This document shows positions 11,832 to 22,225 of a stretch of DNA of 64,000 nt, piece after piece. Origin of the DNA: Tribonema minus (lineage: Eukaryota; Sar; Xanthophyceae; Tribonematales; Tribonemataceae); assembly GCA_017506865.1 (NCBI GenBank), contig JAFCMP010000001.1:1488001-1552000 (forward strand), in the 5' to 3' direction. Below the pieces are notes generated by a model. That model had not been told where the DNA came from, did not search any database, and saw nothing but the letters and a program-made list of their open reading frames with translations. Positions within the stretch are counted from its first letter, which is position 1, and every line of letters begins with the position of its first letter. A program made the position numbers and the translations under genes.

Positions 11832-12335
11832 CCGGTTGGAATGCGGCTTAACTTCCAATGTGTGGGTGTTGGAATGCAACTTGAATTCCAACGTTAGGAG
11901 GGAATTTTGAAACAATCCGCCAATTCTTGGAGGGCACCACGGGTTTGAGGCCGGCGGACACGCCCTGAGAAATTGTCCAGAGGCCGAAAAAGGGTTGATA
12001 CCTTTTACACTTTTTCAAAATTTAAACTACAACATCCTCTCCGCGATCCGGGAAAATGTTGTAGTTCAAGTTGAAGTTGAAGTTGAAGTTGAAATGAAAG
12101 TTGAAGTTACCAAATCCTGAAGTTATCCGTTGTGGCAGACTTTCATAAAATCGAAATGTGTGAGGCCTCGATCGAGCCCATCGGCAATTACCCAGGACGC
12201 CCACGCCTGCCGAAACCTCGTGGCGTGTCTTGATACTTCGCGGATTGTATCAAAAAATCCCCTCCTCGTTCGGTGTTGGAATGCGAACTTCATTCCCACG
12301 TTCTGTGTTGGAATGCACACCCGATTCCAACAGGG
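11832..12335. mobile_element. Foldback (MITE-like) element, ~504 bp
   Basis: The outer 150-170 bases of this block are imperfect inverted copies of each other. The ends carry paired TTGGAATGC / ATTCCAAC motifs. Further in, ACAATCCGC, GAGG, CGGC-GGC and GACACGCCCTG (left) match the reverse complement of the right side. A GAAGTT tandem run lies near 12060-12110. No transposase is present, so it would be non-autonomous. The outer limits are approximate and no target duplication was confirmed. Confidence 0.6.
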
Positions 12336-12625
12336 AGGAAATATACAGTCCTGCGAAGAGTTATCGCCACTGAAAGCGCCTCAAATTATTGCTCACGCCA
12401 CAGATGTGCTGAGTTGCAGTACAGCAGACACCAAGTTTAGCAGTGCAGCTACCAGCTGCTGCTGCTGCTGTGAACAATGCGGTAGGGTGAACATGGCGCA
12501 CTGGAGCTTTCGCAGCAAGTGGGCGCTTTGCAGGCCTAGACACCGGATTTATTGGTTTGGCTTTTAAAGCCCTCTTAAACAAATGAGGGGTGCACATGCG
12601 CCTTGGACCCGTGCACAGCGTAGAC

Positions 12626-12898
12626 TCAAGGGCCTTCCTGGTGAGGCTGCTGGATTGATCTTTTAATATCCTGAAACAAATTTTGAGACAAGCTGGACCT
12701 GAACCTGCCCAATGCCTGCGCTGTGAAGTTGCTATTGTCCTCGTCTATGATGTGGCGCAAGCCTTTCTTGTTCAGTGATGCTGCGCACAGAGACGCAAAT
12801 ATAGAAGCCGTGGTGATATTGCGTGCCCTCTTCTGCGACAAAGCATTAGATGCGGCCAACAGCGTGTGCAGTTTCTTTGAGACTGCAAACGTGCGCAT
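12626..12898 (-). CDS. Unknown ORF fragment, 90 aa
   Basis: The minus-strand ORF contains ITTASIFASLCAASLNKK and RHIIDEDNSNFTAQALGRF, composition typical of a real protein, and ends HQEGP before a stop. I cannot assign a family. No partner exon is clear on either side; the coiled-coil copy B region starts about 50 bases upstream. It may be a terminal exon or a chance ORF. Confidence 0.25.
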   Translation of the reverse strand: MRTFAVSKKLHTLLAASNALSQKRARNITTASIFASLCAASLNKKGLRHIIDEDNSNFTAQALGRFRSSLSQNLFQDIKRSIQQPHQEGP

Positions 12899-13189
12899 TT
12901 CATTCTCACTGAAACACCTTACAATAACTCAAATTGACATGTATGAACGCAAGAAGACACACAATGGAAGCTTGCAGATGGAAGACAGGCAATCACTTCT
13001 GAAGTACTCGTCTGAGTTGCCAAATCTTGTTGTGAGCCCTGCACCGAAGGAGCACATGCGCAAAGCAGACAGGTAATGCGCAAAGAGCATGTACATGTAG
13101 CACCCAAACTGTGGGGCCGCACATCTCTTGTATTCTATTATACATCAGTATTCACAGCTTCACCTCGCAATTCATTGCTGTCTGTGCGT

Positions 13190-15043
13190 TCACAACTCGT
13201 TGATGACCACATTGTACCCAATCTCTCGCGCGCACGCCTGCAGCCGAACAAAGAGCTCATCAATGGATACCTCAAGGCTACTCTCTTCCGCCACCAGCCT
13301 GAGGGCGAGGCGCCGCGCCTGCACGCCTTCAAAAACTGTCTGCTGGCTATCAAGCTTCTGACACGCGCAGTGTAGCTGCTGCATGTCTGCAAGCAGCTGC
13401 CGCAACGCCTTCACCCTCTCATCTCGCGCGCTCGCGCGGTCAGTAACTCCCACACCTTCTCTTGCACGCTGCGCTCCAAGGTTTCAACCTCCTTGCACAA
13501 GGACTCAAATCTCTGTACTTAGCTGCTCTCTGCACTTACGAAGTCTTGCACAACTGAGCGGCGCCTGGCCACCACTGCCTCCTTTTCCCGCTGCAGCTGG
13601 CTCAAAGAGCTCCTCTCTGCTGCTACCGCCCGCCGCACCTCCGCCACCGACCTCTGCAACTCCGTGTGCTGCCGCTCACACTGCTCACGGTACTGCAAGC
13701 ATGTTGCCTCCAAGCTGCGATGGTGGAGCTGCTGCTGCTCCACCCGCTGCTGCAGTCGCTGTGTGTCCTGCAGAGCCAAGCCGTGCATGATCGCCTCCAG
13801 ACGGGTGGGTGCTGACTGCTGTGACCCCGTCCGCTTGCTGCAGCTGCTGCAGCGCATGCCATGCTTGTATCGGCGCACCTGGCGCTAGATTCACCAGACA
13901 CTCCGCGATGGCGTCGGCGTTTGCGGACTGGTACGCTCCCGCCAGCCGCGCTACTGCGCGTTGGGAGAGCTAGTTCACAAGCTTGTCGTTGAGGATGCTA
14001 ATGCCCTGGCTGAACGTGCCGGCTGGCATGAAGAAGTCAGTGGCTAACGGCCACAGGGTGCGAAGCCCACCAGAAGACACCACCACATAGTCGCGCGGGC
14101 CGAAGTTGTGGATGGTGTTTTTGTGGACGAAGCGATGACGTAGTGCGCATGCTGAAGCAAGGGGAGCGCATAGTGCTCAGCACCTTGTCGAGGTCGTGGA
14201 GGAACGAAGTCAAGGTGTCAAAGGTGGGACTGTTGCGAGTCTTGACGAAGAGGACGATGTGCGGCGCTTGTGGTCGCTGGCGCTCCTCCATGACGATCGC
14301 CACCGCCGCGACGACAGTGGGCAGCGCCACTGCAATGATGCTTCGCAGGCGCTGGCACAAGCCCACTTCATTGTTGAACTCTCGCCAGAGGGGATTGTGG
14401 GGCGAGTCGCGGTAGTCACAAGGGTCGCTTAAGTTACACCACCCATCCTCACGAAGTTTTGCGGTGTTGGGGACGGTGTCGCCTGCGTACAAGACCTGGG
14501 GGAGGGCACATATCCAATTGTGGGTGAGGGGTGAGGGTTAGGTCACGGTCAGACACGAGGTGATGGCTCAGACCACGCAGAGCATGTGATAGTGGTCGGG
14601 GCAGCGATAGTGGAATATTGTGTGTATTTGCACAGCCTATTATGGATTGCGGTATGTATTGCATCATGTGTTTCTTGCTGGATGGTCACAAATGATATCC
14701 TTACCTACTCTACCAGACCCTAAAAGTTTGCTTCGTAGCAGAAAAGGGATCTCTAGTCAATTCACCTGTACACATCGAGCAAAAGTGGCAGGAGGCTGAA
14801 ACATGTGATGCCCTGTTATGGATTTGATTATATAAAGCATAATGTTGTTGCCGGGCAAGCGTGCTTCACAAAGCTGAGCTGATCCTTGAGCTTTACAAAC
14901 ACAACACCACTGCCGCGTGTCACAGCTGTTAGTGTCGTGTCGATGCTTCTTACGGCCTGCAGCACTAGCCCCTGAGCCTCGCCCGGGTCGCCAGTGTTGT
15001 CATACTGCAGACTATACGCGTTGCCTCTGATCCTGCTGTCCGT
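13190..15043 (-). pseudogene. Coiled-coil protein family, copy B (broken)
   Basis: This has the same architecture as copy A: the N-terminal QYDNTGDPGEAQ region, KLKDQLSFVKHA, the IVLFVKT/FDTLTSFL region, and the Q-rich coiled coil ending AREIGYN. The start position holds ACG instead of ATG. It is disrupted by loss of the segment after SFVKHA (unrelated sequence at ~14640-14850), by a frameshift near 14150, and by a TAA near 13520 replacing the tryptophan of the other copies' SGWVQRFES. It lies on the minus strand, like copy A. It is certainly non-functional as one protein. Confidence 0.75.
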
Positions 15044-15429
15044 ACTCTCTGTCTGGTTTCCCGGCCTGCCTGCCTGCCTACCCAAGCAGTCGCAAAAACT
15101 GGGGCCCTCAATATATGCTTACAGGCGCCCGCAACAACTCTGCCCAAGAAGGTTCTGCCCAACATGGACAGGGAGAACAAAATGTGCGCCAAGCGGCCTA
15201 GGCAGGCAGGCAGCAGAGCCTGCAGCAGGCGGTGTGCGATAACTTTGTGTGCCATGTGCACACACGGCACCGAGAGAGCGAGAGAGGTGAAGGCAGCAGC
15301 AGGCAACGGAGGACTTCTTTGGGGTTCCAGAGGGCAGCTCAAAGGCAGTTGCAGCAGTGGCACTGAGGGCGAGCAACGAAGAACGGTGAGATTGGCGCTC
15401 CACTCTCTCGCCCAAGGCAGCTGCTAAAC

Positions 15430-16189
15430 TTGCTTGCCTCCTAACATCCCCTTACATAGGCGAGCAAGCTGCTCAAGAGGGTCAGCATCAACATACAAAG
15501 AGGGAAGCCCGCCTGCCTAGGCTAAACCTGTTTGCCTCCCGATACTGCCTTACACAGGCGAGAAAGCTGCTCAAGAGGTTCAGCATATATTGCATCAACA
15601 CACAAAGAGGGACAACCGCCTGCCTGCCTGCCTAGGCGCCTTCCATCCCCAAATCTTTTGGTCTGAGATAGTGCTATAGCGCAAAAGCAAAACGGCGCGT
15701 GTACGACGCTCTCCTGATTTCTGTAAAGCATCAATATTCAATTTGAAGTCTGATTATATCCAACCTCAACTGTGCCGTCCACGAATCTTTACCGGTTTAC
15801 TACCTTACACAGCGAGCTGCATGTCTAAGCGCATAGGCAGCTGCTAAACTTGCTGGCCTCCCGATACTGCCTTCCGATACTGCCATACACAGCGAGCTGC
15901 ATGTGTAGGCGCTTAGGCAGCTGCTAAACTTGCTGGCCTCCCCATACTGCCTACACAGGTGAGCCTAGGCAGCTGCTTAACTTGCTGGCCTCCTGATACT
16001 GCCTACACAGGCGAGCTGCATGCCTAGGCGCGTGGGCAGCTGCTCAAATTGCTGGCCTCCCGATCTACCTTACACAGGCGAGCAAGCTGCTCAAGAGGAT
16101 CAGCATATATTGCATTAGCACAAAAAGAGGGACAGCGGCCTGCCTGCCTGCCTAGGCGCCTTCCGTCCCCAAATCTTTTGGTCTGAGAT
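15430..16189. repeat. Hairpin module array flanking the 3-kb insert, left side
   Basis: Repeated modules read GCAGCTGCTAAACTTGCTGG, then CTCCCGATACTGCC, TACACAGGCGAG and CTGCATG, joined by CCTAGGC-type palindromes (e.g. 15613-15640, 16020-16035, 16135-16160). The block recurs in direct orientation at 19205-19860, so the two blocks bracket the insert at 16190-19205. Confidence 0.75.
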
Positions 16190-16796
16190 TTTATTCCGAA
16201 ATAGTTTCTATAGAGCAAAAGCAAAAAGGGCAGGGTACGACGCTCTCCTGATTTCTGCAATTCGCCAAAAATAATCAACCTCAACATTGAAGTTTGTGTC
16301 ACAGCCCATCCCCCGAATCTTTATTCCGAAATAGTTTCTATAGAGCAAAAGCAAAAAGGGCAGGGTACGACGCTCTCCTGATTTCTGCGATTGCCAAAAA
16401 TATTCAACCTCAACATTGAAGTTCATGTGTTGCCCATTCCCGAATCTTCCAGCCCTTGAATACTTGAGCTGGGTTTGAGATGGTCCGTACCATGTGCAGA
16501 CTTTCGTTGGCAAGGATGCGGGCCATGGGGTGTCGGTGGAGCTAAGTAGAGTGACTGCGCTTCTGGGACACAATGCTTGATGCAGGGGTGTGACTGTTCA
16601 ATACAACACTTTTACTGATGACCACCTTTGCTTCTCTTGCTTTGAGCAGACTGCACCTGCTATGCTGCTTTGTGAGTCCTTACGCATACCATGAGAGTAA
16701 AACATGCAATGTAAGACATATTTCTCTTTTGGTGATACGCCGAACGTATTCGTAGCTCAAAACATTCGATTACACAAGTTTGGGAGGTGCTTGCTC

Positions 16797-17162
16797 TCAC
16801 AAATATGAGTGCACAATCCTGATCAAGTCATCGCCAAGCATGCCAGCTGCGCCGCTTGCTTTGAATGCATCTGCTCCAATAATCATATCCAAGTGCGCTT
16901 GCCTGTAGGACACGCTATGCCGGCAAACTCGTTCCATCTCCCTGTCCCAGCATTGACGGCCGTTCACAAAAGTTCGAGAGCAGTGACCATAGCGTCTTTG
17001 ACGTTTGCCAGGTATCACATATCGCCACACATGTCTCCTCAGCCACCTTAGGGACATCTTTATAGAGGCGATGTACAGCTTTCGGAAAGAGGCGTAATCA
17101 TAGCAATGCACCATGGCTTCTTGCTTGCAGTCATTGTCTGCCCACACTAGCCCCGATAGCAT
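16797..17162 (-). CDS. Unknown 121-aa basic protein in the 3-kb insert
   Basis: The intact ORF begins at an ATG (17162) and reads MLSGLVWADNDCKQEA, then a strongly basic, aromatic middle (LRWLRRHVWRYVIPGKRQRR) and a less charged end (IIGADAFKASGAAG, IVHSYL). Three HC/VC-type cysteines are scattered without a clear metal-binding pattern. It is the last of three ORFs on the same strand, separated from the membrane-protein ORF by a 30-bp minisatellite. The basic middle suggests nucleic-acid binding, but that is a guess. No homologue is known to me. Confidence 0.45.
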   Translation of the reverse strand: MLSGLVWADNDCKQEAMVHCYDYASFRKLYIASIKMSLRWLRRHVWRYVIPGKRQRRYGHCSRTFVNGRQCWDREMERVCRHSVSYRQAHLDMIIGADAFKASGAAGMLGDDLIRIVHSYL

Positions 17163-17221
17163 TCCACAAAGTGCTCATGCTGATTCACCTATATTATTGC
17201 TCGTACCAATAAATCATATCA

Positions 17222-17480
17222 TACACGCAGCTCGAAGGTTTTGCTACTGCCATACACGCAGCTCGAAGGTTTTGCTACTATTGTATGCAGCTCGAAGGTT
17301 GTGCTACTATTGTATGCAGCTCAAAGGTTTTTTTTTTTTGCAACTGCCATACACGCAGCTCGAAGGTTTTGCTACTATCATATGCAGCTCGAAGGTTTTA
17401 CTACTATTGTATGCAGCTCGAAGATTTTACTATTATTGCAAATGCAGCTCGAAGATTTTGCTACTATCATGAAGTCAGCT
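17222..17480. repeat. 30-bp minisatellite
   Basis: About eight copies of a 28-30 bp unit, GCAGCTCGAAGGTTTTGCTA plus CTATTGTAT or a close variant, lie between two ORFs of the 3-kb insert. Units near 17300-17345 carry a T-run expansion. It would lie in the transcript if the three ORFs are co-transcribed. Confidence 0.9.
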
Positions 17481-17523
17481 TGAACATTTTGCTAAGCTAA
17501 CTAATACTTTAGTAGTATAAATA

Positions 17524-17982
17524 CTAGAAAGCATTGCTTATGACCATGATCAGATTGAGCAGGCCGCCTTTCAACTTGAACGTGCGTACTTTCTTTCCAT
17601 AGGCGTCATTAGTGATGTATGCCATCGTAGCTGTTATGCAAACAATTGCACCCACCGAGCTCATGGTGGCCAAGTTGTGCTGCTTGCCCACTGGGTGGTA
17701 CATTAGCACGCATATAGGAAAGCACACCAAGAAGCTCAGACCGCCTGCTATACCCATCAACTTGTAGTGTGCAAGCTGCTCCTTGTCCTTGTCAATGTCC
17801 ACATTTGTGTACACCACTAGTGAATAGAACACTGTCAAAAACGTGCCTATAACTGCATACACAGTATAATTGGTGTACTTGCTCTCCAACAAGAGGCTCA
17901 TCTTGTGGCTCAGCAGGTGCAGTTTGTCCAGTCCATGGAGGACGGAGAACAATCCGAACAAGATGAAGATGTACTCTATCAT
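17524..17982 (-). CDS. Unknown 152-aa multi-pass membrane protein
   Basis: The intact ORF reads MIEYIFILFGLFSVLHG at the N-terminus. There are four hydrophobic stretches: about residues 1-17, 41-58, 75-95 and 106-122. A charged loop (VDIDKDKEQLAHYK) lies between the second and third, and the tail is basic (KKVRTFKLKGG). It probably sits in a cellular membrane with both loops short. Its ATG overlaps the stop codon of the upstream 54-codon ORF in the four bases ATGA (17979-17982), which is unusual for a eukaryotic nuclear gene and more like compact viral or plasmid genes. Family unknown; the intact frame and segment pattern make coding likely. Confidence 0.6.
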   Translation of the reverse strand: MIEYIFILFGLFSVLHGLDKLHLLSHKMSLLLESKYTNYTVYAVIGTFLTVFYSLVVYTNVDIDKDKEQLAHYKLMGIAGGLSFLVCFPICVLMYHPVGKQHNLATMSSVGAIVCITATMAYITNDAYGKKVRTFKLKGGLLNLIMVISNAF

Positions 17983-18143
17983 ATGGCCAGCAGTTTTTCA
18001 TCGGAACCATAGAACTCTTTTAAAGGTGGCAATGCGTGCTGAATTGCTTTTTTAGTGTGCTCTGATGCCATCGTCGCAGTAGAGCCCACGAACACCTTGA
18101 GGAGGCCGTACGCAGTAAGAGCTGAACCTTGCAAGTAGTCCAT
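17979..18143 (-). CDS. Small 54-aa ORF overlapping the membrane-protein ORF
   Basis: The start ATG is at 18143 and the TGA at 17979-17981. It begins MDYLQGSALTAYGLLKVFVG and ends EFYGSDEKLLAI. The first half is mildly hydrophobic and amphipathic, the second charged. Stop and next start overlap as ATGA. It could be a separate small protein, or the first exon of one gene with the 152-aa ORF if an unseen intron exists. About 60 bases upstream the 128-bp array begins, so any promoter would have to lie in or next to that array. Confidence 0.5.
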   Translation of the reverse strand: MDYLQGSALTAYGLLKVFVGSTATMASEHTKKAIQHALPPLKEFYGSDEKLLAI

Positions 18144-18204
18144 AGCGTCTGTTTGTGGTTAGATGCGTACATTATTATGCAAATTAGCATGAACGTCTCT
18201 GCAC

Positions 18205-19205
18205 ATGGTTGAAACTTCAATGTTGAGGTTGAATATGTATTTTTGGCAAATTGCAGAAATCAGGAGAGCGTCGTACCCTGCTCTTTTTGCTTTTGCTCTA
18301 TAGAAACTATTTGGGAAAAAAGATTCGGGGATGGCTGTTGTACAAACTTCAATGTTGAGGTTGAATATTTCTGGCAAATTGCAGAAATCAGGAGAGCGTC
18401 GTACCCTGCCCTTTTTGCTTTTGCTCTATAGAAAGTATTCGGGAATAAAGATTCGGGGATGGCTGTGACACAAACTTCAATGTTGAGGTTGAATATATCT
18501 GGCAAATTGCAGAAATCAGGAGAGCATCGTACCCTGCCCTCTTTGCTTTTGCTCTATAGAAACTATTTGGGAACAGAGATTCGGGGATACAAACACACAA
18601 ACTTCAATGTTGAGGTTGAATATTTTGAGCAAATTGCAGAAATCAGGAGAGCGTCGTACCCTGCCCTTTTTGCTTTTGCTCTATAGAAACTATTTGGGAA
18701 TAAAGATTCGGGGATGGGCTGTGACACGAACTTCAATGTTGAGGTTGAATATTTCTGGCAAATTGCAGAAATCAGGAGAGCGTCGTACCCTGCCCTTTTT
18801 GCTTTTGCTCTATAAGAACCATTTGGAAATAAGGATTCGGGGATGGGCAGCACACAAACTTCAATGTTGAGGTTTAATATTTTTGGCAAATTGCAGAAAT
18901 CAGGAGAGCGTTGTACCCTGCCCTTTTTACTTTTGCTCTATAGAAACTATTTTGCAATAAAGATTCGGGGATGGGCAACACACGAACTTCAATGTTGAGG
19001 TTTAATATTTTTGGCAAATTGCAGAAATCAGGAGAGCGTCGTACCCTGCCCTTTTTGCTTTTGCTCTATAGAAACTATTTTGGAATAAAGATTCTGGGAT
19101 GGGCAACACACGAACTTCAATGTTGAGGTTTAATATTTTTGGCAAATTGCAGAAATCAGGAGAGCGTCGTACCGTGCCCTTTTTGCTTTTGCTCTATAGA
19201 AACTA
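18205..19205. repeat. 128-bp tandem repeat, eight units
   Basis: Units start near AACTTCAATGTTGAGGTT at ~18213, 18345, 18473, 18600, 18729, 18858, 18985 and 19113 (spacing 127-132). Each contains GCAGAAATCAGGAGAGCGTC, GTACCCTGCCCTTTTTGC, TTTTGCTCTATAGAAACTAT and AGATTCGGGGATGGGC. Single, more diverged units are scattered in both long arms and at ~10.1-10.9 kb. Units in the array are much more alike than those outside, so the array expanded recently or is homogenised. Confidence 0.95.
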
Positions 19206-19860
19206 TTTGCAGCTGCTAAACTTGCTGGCCTCCCGATACTGCCTATACAGGCGAGCCAAGGCAGCTGCTTAATTTGCTGGCCTCCTGATACTGCCTACAC
19301 AGGCGAGCTGCATGCCTAGGCGCCTAGGCAGCTGCTAAAATTGCTGGCCTCCCGATACTACCTTACACGGGCGAGCAAGCTGCTCAAGAGGTTCAGCATA
19401 TATTGCATTAACACAAAAAGAGGGACAGCCGCCTGCCTGCCTGCCTAGGCGCCTTCCATCCCCAAATCTTTTGGTCTGAGATAGTGCTATAGCGCAAAAG
19501 CAAAACGGCGCGTGTACGACGCTCTCCTGATTTCTGTAAAGCGTAAATATTTGACTTCAAGCCTGATTATATTCAGCTGTGCCGTCCACGAATGTTTAAT
19601 GGTTTACTGTCTTACACAGCGAACTGCATGTCTAGGCGCATAGGCAGCTGGTAAACGTGCTGACCTCCCGATACTGCCTTACACAGCAAGCTGCATGTGT
19701 AGGCGCTTAGGCAGCTGCTAAAGTTGCTTGCCTCCCGATACTGCCTTACACAGCGAGCTTCATGCCTAGGCGCCTACTAGGCAGCTGCTAAACTTGCTTG
19801 CCTCCTGATACTGCCTTACACAGGCGAGCAAGCTGCTCAGGATGTTCAGCATTAGGATGA
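19205..19860. repeat. Hairpin module array flanking the 3-kb insert, right side
   Basis: This is a direct repeat of 15430-16189: the same modules and palindromes (an 18-bp perfect palindrome at about 19313-19330), including the distinctive GGCGCCTTCCATCCCCAAAT and CTATAGCGCAAAAGC phrases found at 15640-15690. It ends near GCTCAGGATGTTCAGCATT. Confidence 0.8.
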
Positions 19861-19869
19861 CTTGCCTCG

Positions 19870-20510
19870 CCTTGCTCACAAGCGCCGCATGAACATCGTT
19901 CATTGTGAATGGGCATCGTGCGCAGCGCGCCCTGACCAGGGGATCCTGGACATTGGTGCCAACTGGTGCAGAAGATGATGAAAAGCTTTGCTCGTCGAAC
20001 ATCATGGGGGTTCAAACGTTCCGGTGCCACCTTTGCAGCAGGCGGCGGCATGGCGCTCAGCTCACCACTCTCATTTTCCATGGCAATGGCCATGGCATCT
20101 GCCAAACCCACATGTGCTGCTGCCTCAAAGTGTCATCGACCCTGTACAGCACGTGCACTCTCGACTTCTTGTTGTAGTGGACAAGCTGCTTGCCGCTCAA
20201 CAGGGTGCAGATACCCCAGAACTGCTCATCAGCGGCACCAAGGACTCCATACATATGCTGCATGGGCTGGGCAGATTACCTGACAGACCATGAACAAGCT
20301 GGTGCATGGCTGACGTGTTTGACAGCATCTGTGAGATCATTGACAGATTGGTTGAGACAGATGTATTTGTTGACGCTTGCCTCTACACAAAGTCCGAGGT
20401 GCCTGCAACTTGGTATGATTGTGTTTGCAGGCTCAAATAACAACGGTATCAGCAAAAGCTTCGTATGACCTCTATCTGTGTAGCATCGGGACTGAACAGA
20501 CAAGAACATT
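19870..20510 (-). pseudogene. Unrecognised coding fragments, frames broken
   Basis: The minus strand has protein-like stretches in different frames: SVNDLTDAVKHVSHAPA (~20300), MQHMYGVLGAADEQFWGIC then LVHYNKKSRVHVLYRVDDTL (~20263-20120), and ADAMAIAMENESGELSA then ERLNPHDVRRAKLFII (~20105-19960). They look like exons or frame-broken parts of one gene lying downstream of the 399-aa gene on the same strand. No family is recognised. Confidence 0.25.
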
Positions 20511-20795
20511 GAACCCGCGCCAGTGCTGATCTACAATATGCCGCTCTTTGATAAACATAGGCAATGTCTGATCTCAACGAATGCACGCACCAGCAACATT
20601 ATGTCAACAGCTGCTGGCCACATGGATGCGGATGACAATCGTGCGTTGTTCATCAGATCAGTGACGCAGCATGACAGCTTCAGATATATATATCAGCAAG
20701 GTCAAGTCTTCTCATCGCGCGTCAATTGCCCAACGGAGCGAAGCACTGAAGACATGAGATGACGCCCCAGGTACAGCAAATATACATGTATTGAG

Positions 20796-22225
20796 TCACA
20801 CAGTGCCCTGCTCAGCAGCTGCACCCATATCCCGCATGAAGAAGCGATGGTGGAGGCCGGGTGATGATGTCATCGTGCTGTCGAACATCACATCAGCTGT
20901 ACGCACAAACAGGAATGAAAAACACAACCAAGCAAACGTCAGATTGCATGCGCATTACTTGGTTGTCAAACAGGTGCAGTTGCAACAGGCAATGATGCAA
21001 GTTGGCTGCAAACATCTGGTGAGCTCACCTTCATCAGCTGGGACACTGGGCGGTGTGCGCACTGCGCCTGCCACTTGGCCTTCTGCAGGTGGAGTACCGC
21101 CCACCCCGCCACCACTCCTCTTGCTTTTGCGCCACCATAAGGCTGCCAACGACGCTGCAATGACAAACGCGGCAGCTGCCACACCCCCTGCTACTGCCGC
21201 AATGTCCGTACCCACGCTGGTGCCGTCTGTCGTAGTGCTGACCTCATTTGGATCAACTGGAGACGGAGATGGTATCATAATGCGCGCCAGAGATGGAGAC
21301 TGGGTGGCCGGAGTGGGATCTAGAGTGAGGGCCGGAGTAGGGGCTGGCGTCGGCACCGGAGTGGGGGCTGGAGCCGGTTCTTGAGTAGGCGAGAAGGTGA
21401 ATGCTGGACTGGGCGCTACAGTGGGTGCTGGTTCTACCGAGCTGCCACAGGTCACGTCTACATTGTACCAGACATGATGATCGTGGTTAGGAGTCCAGCA
21501 AAACCACTCATCCTGGCCGCTTACATGCCACTTAGGAATGTCCAGCATTGACGGATAGGTGACTGTTCTTTTTCCTGTACCAGGCTGCCGAGAAAACAAC
21601 GTACAACCAAGCTCAGCGACATTGTTGAGGTCAGTGTAAGCAAAATCCCTTACGTCATAGGAAGCCTGAGTGTTTTCGTCCCACTTATAATCAAGATACC
21701 GAAGAACGGTCGCAGTACCTAAGACCGTACCGACGGAGGCGTACTCAGCCACGGCATCATAGTCTCTGCGCCAGAGTCCTCCTGTGGAAACATGAAGCAA
21801 AATAGACCTGTAAGTTCATGCTCATTTTTGCGGAGCATGTACACCGCGACAGCAGGTCGTCATACATGTCTTCCCTCACCATAAGATTTCCAGGCATAGC
21901 AGGTGTTGAGCACCTCGTAGGGCAGGCCTTCCACGCAAAACTGAGAGAGCTTTCTGCCCTGTGCGTCCACGCAGCAAGCGTTTGCTGCAGCAGCTCCAGC
22001 AGAGCAAGCGAAGTATGACGCCAACCCGCGGTCAAAGAGGAGCTGCTGCCGCTGCGTGCTGTTTCGCCATCTCGGCTGGCCTACGGCTTGACTAAAGGGC
22101 TGCTGAAGCAACGCAGTAGGCCGCTGCAACCCTGTATCGCCTTTTGGTCCAGCAATTGCGTTTGCTGCATAAAGGCGTGATTCGATCAGCAGTATGGCTG
22201 TCATCGCGATAAGCTGCAACGTCAT
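20796..22225 (-). CDS. Type I membrane protein with P/T-rich stalk, 399 aa, three exons
   Basis: Exons (minus): 22225-21880, 21781-21029, 20896-20796, totalling 1200 nt = 400 codons, with GT-AG introns. A signal peptide covers residues 1-23 (hydrophobic LIAMTAILLIES). An outer domain of about 200 residues with several cysteines follows (NACCVDAQGR, GLPYEVLNTCYAW, TYPSMLDIP, VDVTCG). Then come a Pro/Thr/Ala stalk (~230-295), one membrane segment (~308-331, AAVAGGVAAAAFVIAASLAA), a stop-transfer RKSKR and a short tail ending RFFMRDMGAAAEQGTV. It is predicted at the cell surface or in secretory membranes. The last exon is conserved in two further copies (23.0 and 24.4 kb), which supports the model. 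Family unknown; adhesion or wall attachment is a guess. Confidence 0.75.

Larger units (their letters stand above)
12945..16189. repeat. Third, partial copy of the arm sequence (direct to the left arm)
   Basis: From ~12945 (GAACGCAAGAAGACACAC, matching ~985-1000 of the left arm) the sequence parallels the left arm: coiled-coil gene copy B, then at 15190-15420 the segment equivalent to 3290-3510, then hairpin modules. It lacks the outermost ~300 bases of the arms. A gene-less insert without similarity lies at ~14640-14850. Confidence 0.7.
16190..19205. mobile_element. 3-kb insert with inverted 128-bp repeat ends and three small ORFs
   Basis: The insert interrupts the hairpin module block, which resumes in the same orientation after it. 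Its left end holds two ~128-bp units (16190-16440) and its right end eight (18205-19205) in opposite orientation. The outermost bases mirror each other: AAATAGTTTCTATAGAGCAA on the left, and the reverse complement of that on the right. The unique interior (16450-18200) carries three co-directional minus-strand ORFs and a 30-bp minisatellite. No transposase is recognised. It may be a novel mobile cassette, or an array that captured genes. Confidence 0.6.

Noticed and set aside
11537..11897. Leu-rich plus-strand ORF (membrane protein?)
   Set aside because: It is the complement of the CAG-coded poly-Q tract; no other support.
12123..12320. 65-aa minus-strand ORF
   Set aside because: Lies wholly in the inverted end of the foldback element.
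15430..19860. CRISPR-like array
   Set aside because: Units are 128 bp or longer and nearly contiguous, without short unique spacers, and lie in intron-bearing eukaryotic DNA.
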